Assembly: GCA_963920635.1 (NCBI GenBank)
Contig: OY987298.1
Coordinates: 57,391,949 to 57,455,948 of the forward strand
From: Pseudeuparius sepicola
Lineage: Eukaryota > Arthropoda > Insecta > Coleoptera > Anthribidae
Length of the DNA: 64,000 nt
Direction: 5' to 3'
Below the pieces are notes generated by a model. It searched no databases and was not told where the DNA came from. It saw nothing but the letters and a program-made list of their open reading frames with translations. Below, piece by piece: positions 34,359 to 47,700 of the stretch. Numbering within the stretch: the stretch's first letter is position 1; each line of letters starts with the position of its first letter. The position numbers and the translations under genes are program-made.

Positions 34359-35566
34359 TTTTTTAGTCAAGCCAACTCGATATGTTCATCCCCCTAATCC
34401 CTAGCAACCCCAATTTTAAAATTTCAAATGGAACTACCCCACTTGTGGTGCATCATTTTAAAGCCCTTTTAATTGTGAAAACAGTGAAATCTGTTGAGAT
34501 TTGACAGAATTATTGGCTAAAAACTGAAAGTTGACAATCCACTGTACGCGTAGTAATTTCTTACACAAATGCTCACCACTAATAAGTTTTTTATCTACTA
34601 CACCAAATTACCTAGTTTTTATTGACGTGTCGATCAGTTTATAAAAAAGTCACAAATGAAAAAGCTGAAGCAAAACAAAAAAAGTTCATACGAATTCAAA
34701 CCTTATATCTTTTTAAAATAACAAAAAGTCACTGTCACAAAAAAGTCCCCGTTTCTTTGCTTGTAACTACGAAATGGTTAGTTTCAGCCTGCTATTGAAA
34801 GTGTAAAACGTGGTTATGAAATGGTTTATTCTATCGCGGAAAGGTTAGAATGTAGACTAGATTAACGAAAAAAACAAATAAAATACCTAACGTAGGTATA
34901 TCTCTATGGAAAATACACATGGCACTAAAGGAGAAAAACAGTTGTCTGCATTACTCGTTAGGTAGTCTGTGGTAATTAATAATATCCTACAACGTAGCCA
35001 AGATGACTCTGTTAACATCTAGTCATAACGCAGGTGTTATCAAGACAGAATAATATGAAAGTTTTTTTATTACGGAACAGACGAGAGCGGCGAGTTCCTA
35101 CTAAAAAATTTTTGAAAGTAAATATAAATTCTGTGTCAGGGGAGATTAAAGATTAAAGCCAACAAAGAGTTCGGACAGAGGAGCAGAAAATGGAAAGACC
35201 CGTCCCGTCGGTTTGAATCAAAACGTGTTATAAGTTATACACATATGACACAGGACAGATTTCCAATATGTAAATATATTTAGCTAAACGCTAAACAAAT
35301 ATTGGGGAGAAACTTCATGTAGCAGTTTTTTTTTAAGTAGAAAGAAAATAAATTTCCTAATTTGAGGAGTTTAAATTCATGGATAATAGTATATTCCCAT
35401 ATAGCATCTAATTTTTTTGAATATGCAAAATAAGTTCCTAATGTGCAAAAAATATTCCCCCATATTTATAAAACATTGTTACAATATTTTAGGAAATATG
35501 TTCAGTAACTGCATATACCCACAATATCTTGTGTAACATATTCCTAACTTAGTGGTTCTATAAATA

Positions 35567-35800
35567 GACTTCTCCCAAAAATTAACGCACCACCAAAAAA
35601 ATACCCAAAAGTTTAAAGTAAATTTTTGTGAAAACCAATAGTCCGATTTGGACGAACTTTTTTTTTTTGAATGATGGGTTGTCTCTTCCAGAACGTTGGT
35701 ATACTAACTGTATTTGCATAGAAACCTCTTTTTTATAAATACCGGGTGTCTCAAATTATACCCTGTTTTTTTGGTGGTGCGTTAATTTTTGGGGGAAGTG
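35567..35800. mobile_element. 234-bp TA-flanked MITE
   Basis: The left end GACTTCTCCCAAAAATTAAC continues GCACCACCAAAAAAA; the right end mirrors it with two mismatches. TA duplications at 35565-35566 and 35801-35802 point to the Tc1/mariner superfamily. The interior has no coding content. Confidence 0.7.
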
Positions 35801-36257
35801 TATTTACAAATTGAACATAGCACACATAGCGTTCTTTTTTTACTTCGGAATTAAACTTTTTGCAAAATTACTTTTTCTTTGCAGTCGGTCTGATTTTCGA
35901 ATATTCAAGAATTGACAAACGGAAAATTATAATGTTTAATTGTATTTCCCGTTCTGATTTCCCTTTCTAGATAGAATGAATTTTCTTTAGGTGCGGTGGG
36001 CTTCCTTATAGCTTCTTTTATTGGAAAACCAGAACCCTGGCGGAACGGAATGCTCAGGCGCCAGTTTTTTAGAGCGGTATGCTCCGCTTTTACCCAGGAT
36101 AGCTTTCGTCAGAGAAAAATAATTCCAGAGTGCAAAAGTGGGGTGTTTGAGGGCGAGGAGCAAAATTAAACAATATTTCAAGACATCGTATATTGAGTAC
36201 ACAGAGTTTTAAATTCTTAGGTAAACAGAACAAAAATAAGTTCGGCGAGTCGCGCTC

Positions 36258-36271
36258 GGGGGGGGGGGGGG
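36258..36271 (+). repeat. Poly-G run
   Basis: About 14 consecutive G just upstream of the 145-bp satellite. Length may be unreliable in the assembly. Confidence 0.7.
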
Positions 36272-36435
36272 TACGGGAGCTTTGTAAATAGAAGAAACAA
36301 CGCGACTTTAGTATTAGTTTATGAAGGCTTGGCGAGGGTGATTTGTGGCGGAAAAGCCGGATGCAAGCTCGAAATATTCGGTTCGGATTCTAGGTTATGG
36401 TTAAGCAACGGAATTGACGGCTAGCAAAGTTCGGG

Positions 36436-39388
36436 TAGCTAAAGGGCCGCGGTAGGCCGTAGGTTGGGACAAAGTTCACACTTTTCCCCCTGGTAGAGAA
36501 TATAGAATATTCGAAGAGCGAAATTGCTAGCACGTTCCTCGGTTATCTAACCTGAACTAAGTTATTAATAAATGCGTGAATAGCTAAAGGGCCGCGGTAG
36601 GCCGTAGGTTGGGGCAAAGTTCACACTTTTCCCCCTGGTAGAGAATATAGAATATTCGAAGAGCGAAATTGCTAGCACGTTCCTCGGTTGTCTAACCTGA
36701 ACTAAGTTATTAATAAATGCGTGAATAGCTAAAGGGCCGCGGTAGGCCGTAGGTTGGGGCAAAGTTCACACTTTTCCCCCTGGTAGAGAATATAGAATAT
36801 TCGAAGAGCGAAATTGCTAGCACGTTCCTCGGTTGTCTAACCTGAACTAAGTTATTAATAAATGCGTGAATAGCTAAAGGGCCGCGGTAGGTCGTAGGTT
36901 GGGGCAAAGTTCACACTTTTCCCCCTGGTAGAGAATATAGAATATTCGAAGAGCGAAATTGCTAGCACGTTCCTCGGTTGTCTAACCTGAACTAAGTTAT
37001 TAATAAATGCGTGAATAGCTAAAGGGCCGCGGTAGGCCGTAGGTTGGGGCAAAGTTCACACTTTTCCCCCTGGTAGAGAATATAGAATATTCGAAGAGCG
37101 AAATTGCTAGCACGTTCCTCGGTTGTCTAACCTGAACTAAGTTATTAATAAATGCGTGAATAGCTAAAGGGCCGCGGTAGGCAGAAGGTTGGGGCAAAGT
37201 TCACACTTTTCCCCCTGGTAGAGAATATAGAATATTCGAAGAGCGAAATTGCTAGCACGTTCCTCGGTTGTCTAACCTGAACTAAGTTATTAATAAATGC
37301 GTGAATAGCTAAAGGGCCGCGGTAGGCAGAAGGTTGGGGCAAAGTTCACACTTTTCCCCCTGGTAGAGAATATAGAATATTCGATGAGCGAAATTGCTAG
37401 CACGTTCCTCGGTTGTCTAACCTGAACTAAGTTGTTAATAAATGCGTGAATAGCTAAAAGGCCGCGGTAGGCAGAAGGTTGGGGCAAAGTTCACACTTTT
37501 CCCCCTGGTAGAGAATATAGAATATTCGAAGAGCGAAATTGCTAGCACGTTCCTCGGTTGTCTAACCTGAACTAAGTTATTAATAAATGCGTGAATAGCT
37601 AAAGGGCCGCGGTAGGCAGAAGGTTGGGGCAAAGTTCACACTTTTCCCCCTGGTAGAGAATATAGAATATTCGAAGAGCGAAATTGCTAGCACGTTCCTC
37701 GGTTGTCTAACCTGAACTAAGTTATTAATAAATGCGTAAATAGCTAAAGGGCCGCGGTAGGCAGAAGGTTGGGGCAAAGTTCACACTTTTCCCCCTGGTA
37801 GAGAATATAGAATATTCGAAGAGCGAAATTGCTAGCACGTTCCTCGGTTGTCTAACCTGAACTAAGTTATTAATAAATGCGTGAATAGCTAAAGGGCCGC
37901 GGTAGGCAGAAGGTTGGGGCAAAGTTCACACTTTTCCCCCTGGTAGAGAATATAGAATATTCGAAGCGCCAAATTGCTAGCACGTTCCTCGGTTGTCTAA
38001 CCTGAACTAAGTTGCGTGAATAGCTAAAGGGCCGCGGTAGGCAGAAGGTTGGGGCAAAGTTCACACTTTTCCCCCTGGTAGAGAATATAGAATATTCGAA
38101 GAGCGAAATTGCTAGCACGTTCCTCGGTTGTCTAACCTGAACTAAGTTATTAATAAATGCGTGAATCGCTAAAGGGCCGCGGTAGGCAGAAGGTTGGGGC
38201 AAAGTTCACACTTTTCCCCCTGGTAGAGAATATAGAATATTCGAAGAGCGAAATTGCTAGCACGTTCCTCGGTTGTCTAACCTGAACTAAGTTATTAATA
38301 AATGCGTGAATAGCTAAAGGGCCGCGGTAGGCCGTAGGTTGGGGCAAAGTTCACACTTTTCCCCCTGGTAGAGAATATAGAATATTCGAAGAGCGAAATT
38401 GCTAGCACGTTCCTCGGTTGTCTAACCTGAACTAAGTTATTAATAAATGCGTGAATCGCTAAAGGGCCGCGGTAGGCAGAAGGTTGGGGCAAAGTTCACA
38501 CTTTTCCCCCTGGTAGAGAATATAGAATATTCGAAGAGCGAAATTGCTAGCACGTTCCTCGGTTGTCTAACCTGAACTAAGTTATTAATAAATGCGTGAA
38601 TAGCTAAAGGGCCGCGGTAGGCAGAAGGTTGGGGCAAAGTTCACACTTTTCCCCCTGGTAGAGAATATAGAATATTCGAAGAGCGAAATTGCTAGCACGT
38701 TCCTCGGTTGTCTAACCTGAACTAAGTTATTAATAAATGCGTGAATAGCTAAAGGGCCGCGGTAGGCAGAAGGTTGGGACAAAGTTCACACTTTTCCCCC
38801 TGGTAGAGAATATAGAATATTCGAAGAGCGAAATTGCTAGCACGTTCCTCGGTTGTCTAACCTGAACTAAGTTATTAATAAATGCGTGAATAGCTAAAGG
38901 GCCGCGGTAGGCAGAAGGTTGGGACAAAGTTCACACTTTTCCCCCTGGTAGAGAATATAGAATATTCGAAGAGCGAAATTGCTAGCACGTTCCTCGGTTG
39001 TCTAACCTGAACTAAGTTATTAATAAATGCGTGAATAGCTAAAGGGCCGCGGTAGGCAGAAGGTTGGGGCAAAGTTCACACTTTTCCCCCTGGTAGAGAA
39101 TATAGAATATTCGAAGAGCGAAATTGCTAGCACGTTCCTCGGTTGTCTAACCTGAACTAAGTTATTAATAAATGCGTGAATAGCTAAAGGGCCGCGGTAG
39201 GCAGAAGGTTGGGACAAAGTTCACACTTTTCCCCCTGGTAGATAATATAGAATATTCGATGAGCGAAATTGCTAGCACGTTCCTCGGTTGTCTAACCTGA
39301 ACTAAGTTATTAATAAATGCGTGAATAGCTAAAGGGCCGCGGTAGGCAGAAGGTTGGGACAAAGTTCACACTTTTCCCCCTGGTAGAG
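36436..39388 (+). repeat. 145-bp satellite array, about 20 copies
   Basis: Monomers of 145 bp recur head to tail and are nearly identical (e.g. AGCTAAAGGGCCGCGGTAGG and CACTTTTCCCCCTGGTAGAG in each). One monomer at about 38010 lacks a 10-bp ATTAATAAAT block, giving 135 bp. Variants are regionally sorted: GCCGTAGG prevails in the left third, GCAGAAGG to the right, and TTGGGACAA mainly in the last 800 bp, which indicates local homogenisation. Partial monomers bound the array (joins near 36436 and 39388). The minus strand gives a 65-codon open frame in every monomer; this is a by-product of the unit. Confidence 0.95.
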
Positions 39389-40258
39389 CGCAAATTACTA
39401 ACCTGGAATTTAGCGGGATCAAAGACCCGGTGGAAGCAGGAAGCAGGCTGTCTTATAGCCGGCAACCACGTGACCAAGCGGCGTGCGGCGGCAGCCCATT
39501 GGTCGGCGCCGCCGACGTGAATTCGCAAGCGATCCCCTTTACATCGGTCTCGCTGCGGCGGCTAACGGCCGGGCAGAGCGGCCAAGGGATGAACCACCCC
39601 TGGCGCGTCCTCAGCGGCGGCTTCCTTGGATCGGCAATGTCCTAAATACCCGGTTTCCCAAAAAGAACGGCGATTCTAGCCCCTGTTTAAGCACCCCTTT
39701 CGGATCTACCCTTATTCGGTGTTCCTACGTGTTCCTACCCCTCTCAGATAGACTAAACATTTTTCATAAATGAATTCTAGCTGGAAACAACCCCACAATT
39801 AACTGTATTAATTGCAAATGACTCGGAATAAAGAACGCGGCCCTCCGCGGCAACAGTAAAAAAAATAATTATCGGCATGGATATAAAAACTACGGCGGCC
39901 GGTCGCTAGAAATAGCGCGGCGAAAGAATCAAAGCGGTGTAAAATAAAAATAAAAGCCTGGAACTTAGTAACTTCGTTACAAGTACATTACAGGCAGGTT
40001 CACATTAGGTCTGTGCAATTTTGGAATAGTGCTGGAACATGCTAAATAGTATATTCATACAGCAAATAACTTATGAATGTTCACAAATGATTGTATACAA
40101 GACATTCGTGATATACTTATCTTATGAATGTTCACGAGTGAAAATAACTGGTATATCATATTTTAGAGTTGTTGGAACCTATGTTATATTACTTATTCCT
40201 AGTTCTGTGACGTCACCGAGATTCTAGCTTACAATATGTTTAGGTAACATTTCCAAGT
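39389..40258. other. Spacer between satellites, GC-rich at left
   Basis: 39389-39670 is GC-rich single-copy sequence with no recognised gene. 40010-40200 is AT-rich with repeated variants of CTTATGAATGTTCAC (40069 and 40121). Confidence 0.4.
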
Positions 40259-40331
40259 ACGTCGATGGCTCAGTTGGTCAGAGCGTTGGACTTGTAAATC
40301 GATGGTCGCAGGTTCGAACCCTGCAACAAGC
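40259..40331 (+). repeat. tRNA-Thr(UGU)-like SINE head or tRNA pseudogene
   Basis: GGCTCAGTTGGTCAGAGC is a good D arm, CTTGTAA a seven-base anticodon loop with TGT, and GCAGGTTCGAACCCTGC a perfect T arm. The acceptor strands (ACGTCGA and AACAAGC) do not pair and the anticodon stem has mismatches. A T-rich tail follows. Better explained as a tRNA-derived retroposon than a working tRNA gene. Confidence 0.6.
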
Positions 40332-41759
40332 GTTGGCGTTTTCTTTTATTTTATAATATACCTGGACCGACATATTATATAGTGTTGGTCTAGAATATAC
40401 ACGTGAATATTAAATGGATATACATAGAACATACAAAAATGCTTCTGAAGTTTTCAAAAAATCTTCATTGAATATTTGTGGAATATACATTCAAGATATT
40501 TGTGAATATTTATAATATGTGAAATAGTATCTTTAAAAAGCGAACACCCAAATGTTACCTGAATGTTCAGATAATGTTTCTACAGTTTTTATGAATATTC
40601 GCACAATATGCATGTTCTCTGATATAATCAAAATGGTTATGTTTGAGCGCCAGAATCTTGAACTATTTGGTGGTTAAATAAAACAGAACATTTTCCTATT
40701 TACAATTTATTTACAAGTTGAAATTTGTAGTACAAGTACAACTAAGTAAGTTATTATTTACAATAAGGTCAAATGTGCAATAGCAACTGAAAGTTTAAAT
40801 TGACAATAAGGGTGGCTATATTCAACTAAAGCGAAATGCAAAGTCAGAGACATTCGTTAATACGAGAGCACTGTTTTTTGTCCTTAAATTTCCCCCGAGA
40901 TTTAAAGTTCATGCGAGCACTTTGAAAGATTAGGACTACTTTACAGAGTACCTCAAAACCTTCCAGTCAAAGCTGAGCATTTGCCACCTTGCGCCAAGCT
41001 TCTTTTGATGCAACCTCGGCTAGTCCTCGAGACTCATGTTTGGGTCGTGGGGTTTCCAAGCTGATGCTAGACGGCGTGCAAAATACTCTCAAAGTGTTGT
41101 AGGGCTGGGGCACTGCACTTAGTCCGTTGCTGACTCGCTCATGTGCGTTGGGTGCTATACATGTAAAGAAAATGACACAAACAGTGTCTGTTAAATACCT
41201 ATTGCAGTCGAAGCATCGACGCTTTTACGAGGTCTATTAAAAATACTTAAGTGTAAAATCGTTGACTGACAATAATATATAAGTCAACGGTAAAATATTG
41301 TATAAAATAAATAAAGACATGAAAATGTAACTTATAACCTTACGATGGCCCAAGCATGTTGCTTTGACTAAATAAACCCCGAACCCTGAGATTAAAAATT
41401 TCTATACAAAAAGATCATTAACAAAATACAAAATGTTTGGCGACTTCCCCGTTCGATCACAAGACGAAAAAATAGAACAGCCCGAAAGCTAAATAACCAA
41501 AAAAGGAACCGTGGTTAAAGTCCACGTACCTCGGGCAACTTAATGTGACTGAAGTTCCGATCGATCAGCATGATCGTTTTTTAGTTCATCAGGTACCTAG
41601 GTCGAGGCTAGCACGAGGTTCCGCTAGTCAATTTCTCTTCCACACAATCAAGCAGTTCGCGAAAATATGCTTAATTAATTACGTTCCTTGAACAGGACAT
41701 TTACTTTTCGTAAGGAGAAATTAGAGGAGGGGGTTATTTCTAAGAAAAAACGATAATTC
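40332..41759. other. Interval without a gene, left of the large satellite
   Basis: It contains the micro-transposon at 41260. The segment 41158-41200 (ATACATGTAAAGAAAATGAC, then CAGTGTCTGTT) resembles 59246-59282, suggesting remnants of one LTR-like repeat at both places. No open frame of note. Confidence 0.3.
41260..41289. mobile_element. 30-bp micro-transposon of the CRTTGAST family
   Basis: CGTTGACTGA opens and AAGTCAACG closes an imperfect 10-bp inverted repeat separated by about 10 bases. It is flanked by the exact 7-bp duplication GTAAAAT (41253-41259 and 41290-41296). The smallest member seen. Confidence 0.7.
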
Positions 41760-44700
41760 TGCGCCAAAGCGGGCTCGCTGGACGGAGATAAGAAAACGAA
41801 TATAAAGTGAAAATTTCCGAGAAAATCGACTTAGGCAAGAAACGTTTTCAGGGAAATGACATCACTAAGAACGTATCTTCTTAACGACACCAAAAAGTCG
41901 GGCCGCGAGGTTCCGGAACACGTCAAAAAATTGACATGAGTATCGACGAGCGCGCCGGACGGAGTTTAAAAATTCATAAAATTTAAAAATCGACTTAGGC
42001 AAAAAATGTTTTCAGAGAAATAACATCCCTAAGGACGTATCTTCCTATGGATACCAAAAGATCGGGCCGCGAGGTTCCGGAACACGTCAAAAAGTTGACA
42101 TGAATATCGAGAAGCGCGCCGAACGGAATTTAAAAATTCATAAAATTTAAAAATCGACTTGGGCAAAAAATGTTTTCGGGGAAATGACATCCCTAAGGAT
42201 GTATCTTCCCAACGATACCAAAAGATCGGGCCGCGAGGTTCCGGAACACGTCAAAAAATTGACATGAATGTCGAAAAGCGAGCCGGACGGTATTTAAAAA
42301 ATTCATAAAATTTAAAATCGACTTGGGCAAAAAATTATTTCAGAGAAATAACATCCCTAAGGACGTATCTTCCTATGGATACCAAAAAGTCGGGCCGCGA
42401 GATTCCGGAACACGTCAAAAAATTGACATGAATGTCGAAAAGCGCGCCGGACGGACATTAAAAAATTCATAAAATTTAAAAATCAACTTAGGCAAAAAAT
42501 GTTTTCAGAGAAATAACATCCCTAAGGACGTATCTTCCTATGGATACCAAAAAGTCGGGCCGCGAGGTTCCGGAACACGTCAAAAAATTGACATGAATAT
42601 CGAGAAGCGCGCCGGACGGCATTTAAAAATTCATAAACAAAAAATTTAAAATCGACTTAGGCAAAAAATTATTTCAGAGAAATAACATCCCTAAGGACGT
42701 ATCTTCCTATGGATACCAAAAAGTCGGGCCGCGAGGTTCCGGAACACGTCAAAAAATTGACATGAATGTCGAAAAGCGCGCCGGACGGAATTTAAAAATT
42801 CATAAAATTTAAAAATCGACATAGGCAAAAAATGTTTTCGGGGAAATGACATCCCTAAGGACCTATCTTCCCAACGATACCAAAAAGTCGGGCCGCGATG
42901 TTCCGGAACACGTCAAAAAATTGACATGAATATCGAGAAGCGCGCCGGACGGAATTTAAAAATGCATAAAATTTAAAATCGACTTAGGAAAAAAATTATT
43001 TCAGAGAAATAACATCCCTAAGGACGTATCTTCCTATGGATACCAAAAAGTCGGGCCGCCAGGTTCCGGAACACGTCAAAAAATTGACATGAATATCGAA
43101 AAGCGCGCCGGACGGACATTAAAAAATTCATAAAATTTAAAAATCGACTTAGGCAAAAAATGTTTTCGGGGAAATGACATCCCTAAGGATGTATCTTCCC
43201 AACGATACCAAAAGATCGGGCCGCGAGGTTCCGGAACACGTCAAAAAATTGACATGAATATCGAAAAGCGCGCCGGACGGACATTAAAAAATTCATAAAA
43301 TTTAAAAATTGACTTAGGCAAAAAATGTGTTCAGAGAAATAACATCCCTAAAGACGTATTTTCCTATGGATACCAAAAGATCGGGCCGCGAGGTTCCGGA
43401 ACACGTCAAAAAATTGACATGAATGTCGAAAAGCGCGCCGGACGGTATTTAAAAAATTCATAAAATTTAAAAATCGACTTAGGCAAAAAATGTTTTCAGA
43501 GAAATAACATCCCTAAGGACGTATCTTCCTATGGATACCAAAAGATCGGGCCGCGAGGTTCCGGAACACGTCAAAAAGTTGAGATGAATATCGAGAAGCG
43601 CGCCGAACGGAATTTAAAAATTCATAAAATTTAAAAATCGACTTGGGCAAAAAATGTTTTCGGGGAAATGACATCCCTAAGGATGTATCTTCCCAACGAT
43701 ACCAAAAGATCGGGCCGCGAGGTTCCGGAACACGTCAAAAAATTGACATGAATGTCGAAAAGCGAGCCGGACGGTATTTAAAAAATTCATAAAATTTAAA
43801 ATCGACTTAGGCAAAAAATTATTTCAGAGAAATAACATCCCTAAGGACGTATCTTCCTATGGATACCAAAAAGTCGGGCCGCGAGATTCCGGAACACGTC
43901 AAAAAATTGACATGAATGTCGAAAAGCGCGCCGGACGGACATTAAAAAATTCATAAAATTTAAAAATCGACTTAGGCAAAAAATGTTTTCAGAGAAATAA
44001 CATCCCTAAGGACGTATCTTCCTATGGATACCAAAAAGTCGTTCCGCCAGGTTCCGGAACACGTCAAAAAATTGACATGAATATCGAAAAGCGCGCCGGA
44101 CGGACATTAAAAAATTCATAACATTTAAAAATCAACTTAGGCAAAAAATGTTATCAGAGAAATAACATCCCTAAGGACGTATCTTCCTATGGATACCAAA
44201 AGATCGGGCCGCGAGGTTCCGGAACACGTCAAAAAGTTGAGATGAATATCGAGAAGCGCGCCGAACGGAATTTAAAAATTCATAAAATTTAAAAATCGAC
44301 TTGGGCAAAAAATGTTTTCGGGGAAATGACATCCCTAAGGATGTATCTTCCCAACGATACCAAAAGATCGGGCCGCGAGGTTCCGGAACACGTCAAAAAA
44401 TTGACATGAATGTCGAAAAGCGAGCCGGACGGTATTTAAAAAATTCATAAAATTTAAAATCGACTTAGGCAAAAAATTATTTCAGAGAAATAACATCCCT
44501 AAGGACGTATCTTCCTATGGATACCAAAAGATCGGGCCGCGAGGTTCCGGAACACGTCAAAAAATTGACATGAATATCGAAAAGCGCGCCGGACGGACAT
44601 TAAAAAATTCATAAAATTTAAAAATTGACCTAGGCAAAAAATGTGTTCAGAGAAATAACATCCCTAAGGACGTATCTTCCTATGGATACCAAAAAGTCGT

Positions 44701-47700
44701 TCCGCCAGGTTCCGGAACACGTCAAAAAATTGACATGAATATCGAAAAGCGCGCCGGACGGACATTAAAAAATTCATAACATTTAAAAATCAACTTAGGC
44801 AAAAAATGTTATCAGAGAAATAACATCCCTAAGGACGTATCTTCCTATGGATACCAAAAGATCGGGCCGCGAGGTTCCGGAACACGTCAAAAAGTTGAGA
44901 TGAATATCGAGAAGCGCGCCGAACGGAATTTAAAAATTCATAAAATTTAAAAATCGACTTGGGCAAAAAATGTTTTCGGGGAAATGACATCCCTAAGGAT
45001 GTATCTTCCCAACGATACCAAAAGATCGGGCCGCGAGGTTCCGGAACACGTCAAAAAATTGACATGAATGTCGAAAAGCGAGCCGGACGGTATTTAAAAA
45101 ATTCATAAAATTTAAAATCGACTTAGGCAAAAAATTATTTCAGAGAAATAACATCCCTAAGGACGTATCTTCCTATGGATACCAAAAAGTCGGGCCGCGA
45201 GATTCCGGAACACGTCAAAAAATTGACATGAATGTCGAAAAGCGCGCCGGACGGACATTAAAAAATTCATAAAATTTAAAAATCGACTTAGGCAAAAAAT
45301 GTTTTCAGAGAAATAACATCCCTAAGGACATATCTTCCTATGGATACCAAAAAGTCGGGCCGCGAGGTTCCGGAACACGTCAAAAAATTGACATGAATAT
45401 CGAGAAGCGCGCCGGACGGAATTTAAAAATTCATAAACAAAAAATTTAAAATCGACTTAGGCAAAAAATTATTTCAGAGAAATAACATCCCTAAGGACGT
45501 ATCTTCCTATGGATACCAAAAAGTCGGGCCGCGAGGTTCCGGAACACGTCAAAAAATTGACATGAATGTCGAAAAGCGCGCCGGACGGTATTTAAAAAAT
45601 TCTTAAAATTTAAAAATCGACCTAGGCAAAAAATGTTTTCAGAGAAATATCATCCCTAAGGACGTATCTTCCTATGGATACCAAAAAGTCGGGCCGCGAG
45701 GTTCCGGAACACGTCAAAAAATTGACATGAATATCGAGAAGCGCGCCGGACGGAATTTAAAAATGCATAAAATTTAAAATCGACTTAGGAAAAAAATTAT
45801 TTCAGAGAAATAACATCCCTAAGGACGTATCTTCCTATGGATACCAAAAAGTCGGGCCGCGAGATTCCGGAACACGTCAAAAAATTGACATGAATGTCGA
45901 AAAGCGCGCCGGACGGACATTAAAAAATTCATAAAATTTAAAAATCGACTTAGGCAAAAAATGTTTTCAGAGAAATAACATCCCTAAGGACGTATCTTCC
46001 TATGGATACCAAAAGATCGGGCCGCGAGGTTCCGGAACACGTCAAAAAGTTGACATGAATATCGAGAAGCGCGCCGAACGGAATTTAAAAATTCATAAAA
46101 TTTAAAAATCGACTTGGGCAAAAAATGTTTTCGGGGAAATGACATCCCTAAGGACGTATCTTCCTATGGATACCAAAAAGTCGGACCGCGAGGTTCCGGA
46201 ACACGTCAAAAAATTGACATGAATATCGAAAAGCGCGCCGGACGGAATTTAAAAATTCATAAAATTTAAAAACCGACTTAGGCAAAAAATGTTTTCAGAG
46301 AAATAACATCCCTAAGGACGTATCTTCCTATGGATACCAAAAAGTCGGGCCGCGAGGCTCCGGAACACGTCAAAAAATTGACATGAATATCGAAAAGCGC
46401 GCCGGACGGACATTAAAAAATTCATAAAATTGAAAAATCGACTTGGGCAAAAAATGTTTTCAGAGAAATAACATCCCTAAGGACGTATCTTCCTACGGAT
46501 ACCAAAAACTCAGGCCGCGAGGTTCCGGAACACGTTAAAAAAATGACATGAATATCGAAAAGTGCGCCGGACGGACTTTAAAAATTCATAAAATTTAAAA
46601 ATCCACTTAGGCAAAAAATGTTTTCGGGGAAATGACATCCCTAAGGACGTATCTTCCTATGGATACCAAAAAGTCGGACCGCGAGGTTCCGGAACACGTC
46701 AAAAAATTGACATGAATATCGAAAAGCGCGCCGGACGGAATTTAAAAATTCATAAAATTTAAAAACCGACTTAGGCAAAAAATGTTTTCGGGGAAATGAC
46801 ATCCCTAAGGACCTATCTTCCCAACGATACCAAAAAGTCGGGCCGCGATGTTCCGGAACACGTCAAAAAATTGACATGAATATCGAAAAGCGCGCCGGAC
46901 GGAATTTAAAAATTCATAAAATTTAAAAATCGACATAGGCAAAAAATGTTTTCGGGGAAATGACATCCCTAAGGACCTATCTTCCCAACGATACCAAAAA
47001 GTCGGGCCGCGATGTTCCGGAACACGTCAAAAAATTGACATGAATATCGAAAAGCGCGCCGGACGGACATTAAAAAATTCATAAAATTGAAAAATCGACT
47101 TGGGCAAAAAATGTTTTCAGAGAAATAACATCCCTAAGGACGTATCTTCCTACAGATACCAAAAACTCAGGCCGCGAGGTTCCGGAACACGTTAAAAAAA
47201 TGACATGAATATCGAAAAGTGCGCCGGACGGACTTTAAAAATTCATAAAATTTAAAAATCCACTTAGGCAAAAAATGTTTTCGGGGAAATGACATCCCTA
47301 AGGACGTATCTTCCTATGGATACCAAAAAGTCGGACCGCGAGGTTCCGGAACACGTCAAAAAATTGACATGAATATCGAAAAGCGCGCCGGACGGAATTT
47401 AAAAATTCATAAAATTTAAAAACCGACTTAGGCAAAAAATGTTTTCGGGGAAATGACATCCCTAAGGACCTATCTTCCCAACGATACCAAAAAGTCGTGC
47501 CGCGAGGTTCCGGAACACGTCAAAAAATTGACATGAATATCGAAAAGCGCGCCGGACGGAATTTAAAAATTCATAAAATTTAAAAATCGACATAGGCAAA
47601 AAATGTTTTCGGGGAAATGACATCCCTAAGGACCTATCTTCCCAACGATACCAAAAAGTCGGGCCGCGATGTTCCAGAACACGTCAAAAAATTGACATGA

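Noticed and set aside
36565..39362. A series of overlapping 65-codon minus-strand frames, one per 145 bp
   Set aside because: They arise because one satellite unit happens to be open for 198 bp in each copy; all stop at the same place and shift frame between units, so they are not a repeat protein.
40259..40331. Functional tRNA-Thr(UGU) gene
   Set aside because: The acceptor strands do not pair and the anticodon stem has mismatches despite a perfect T arm.
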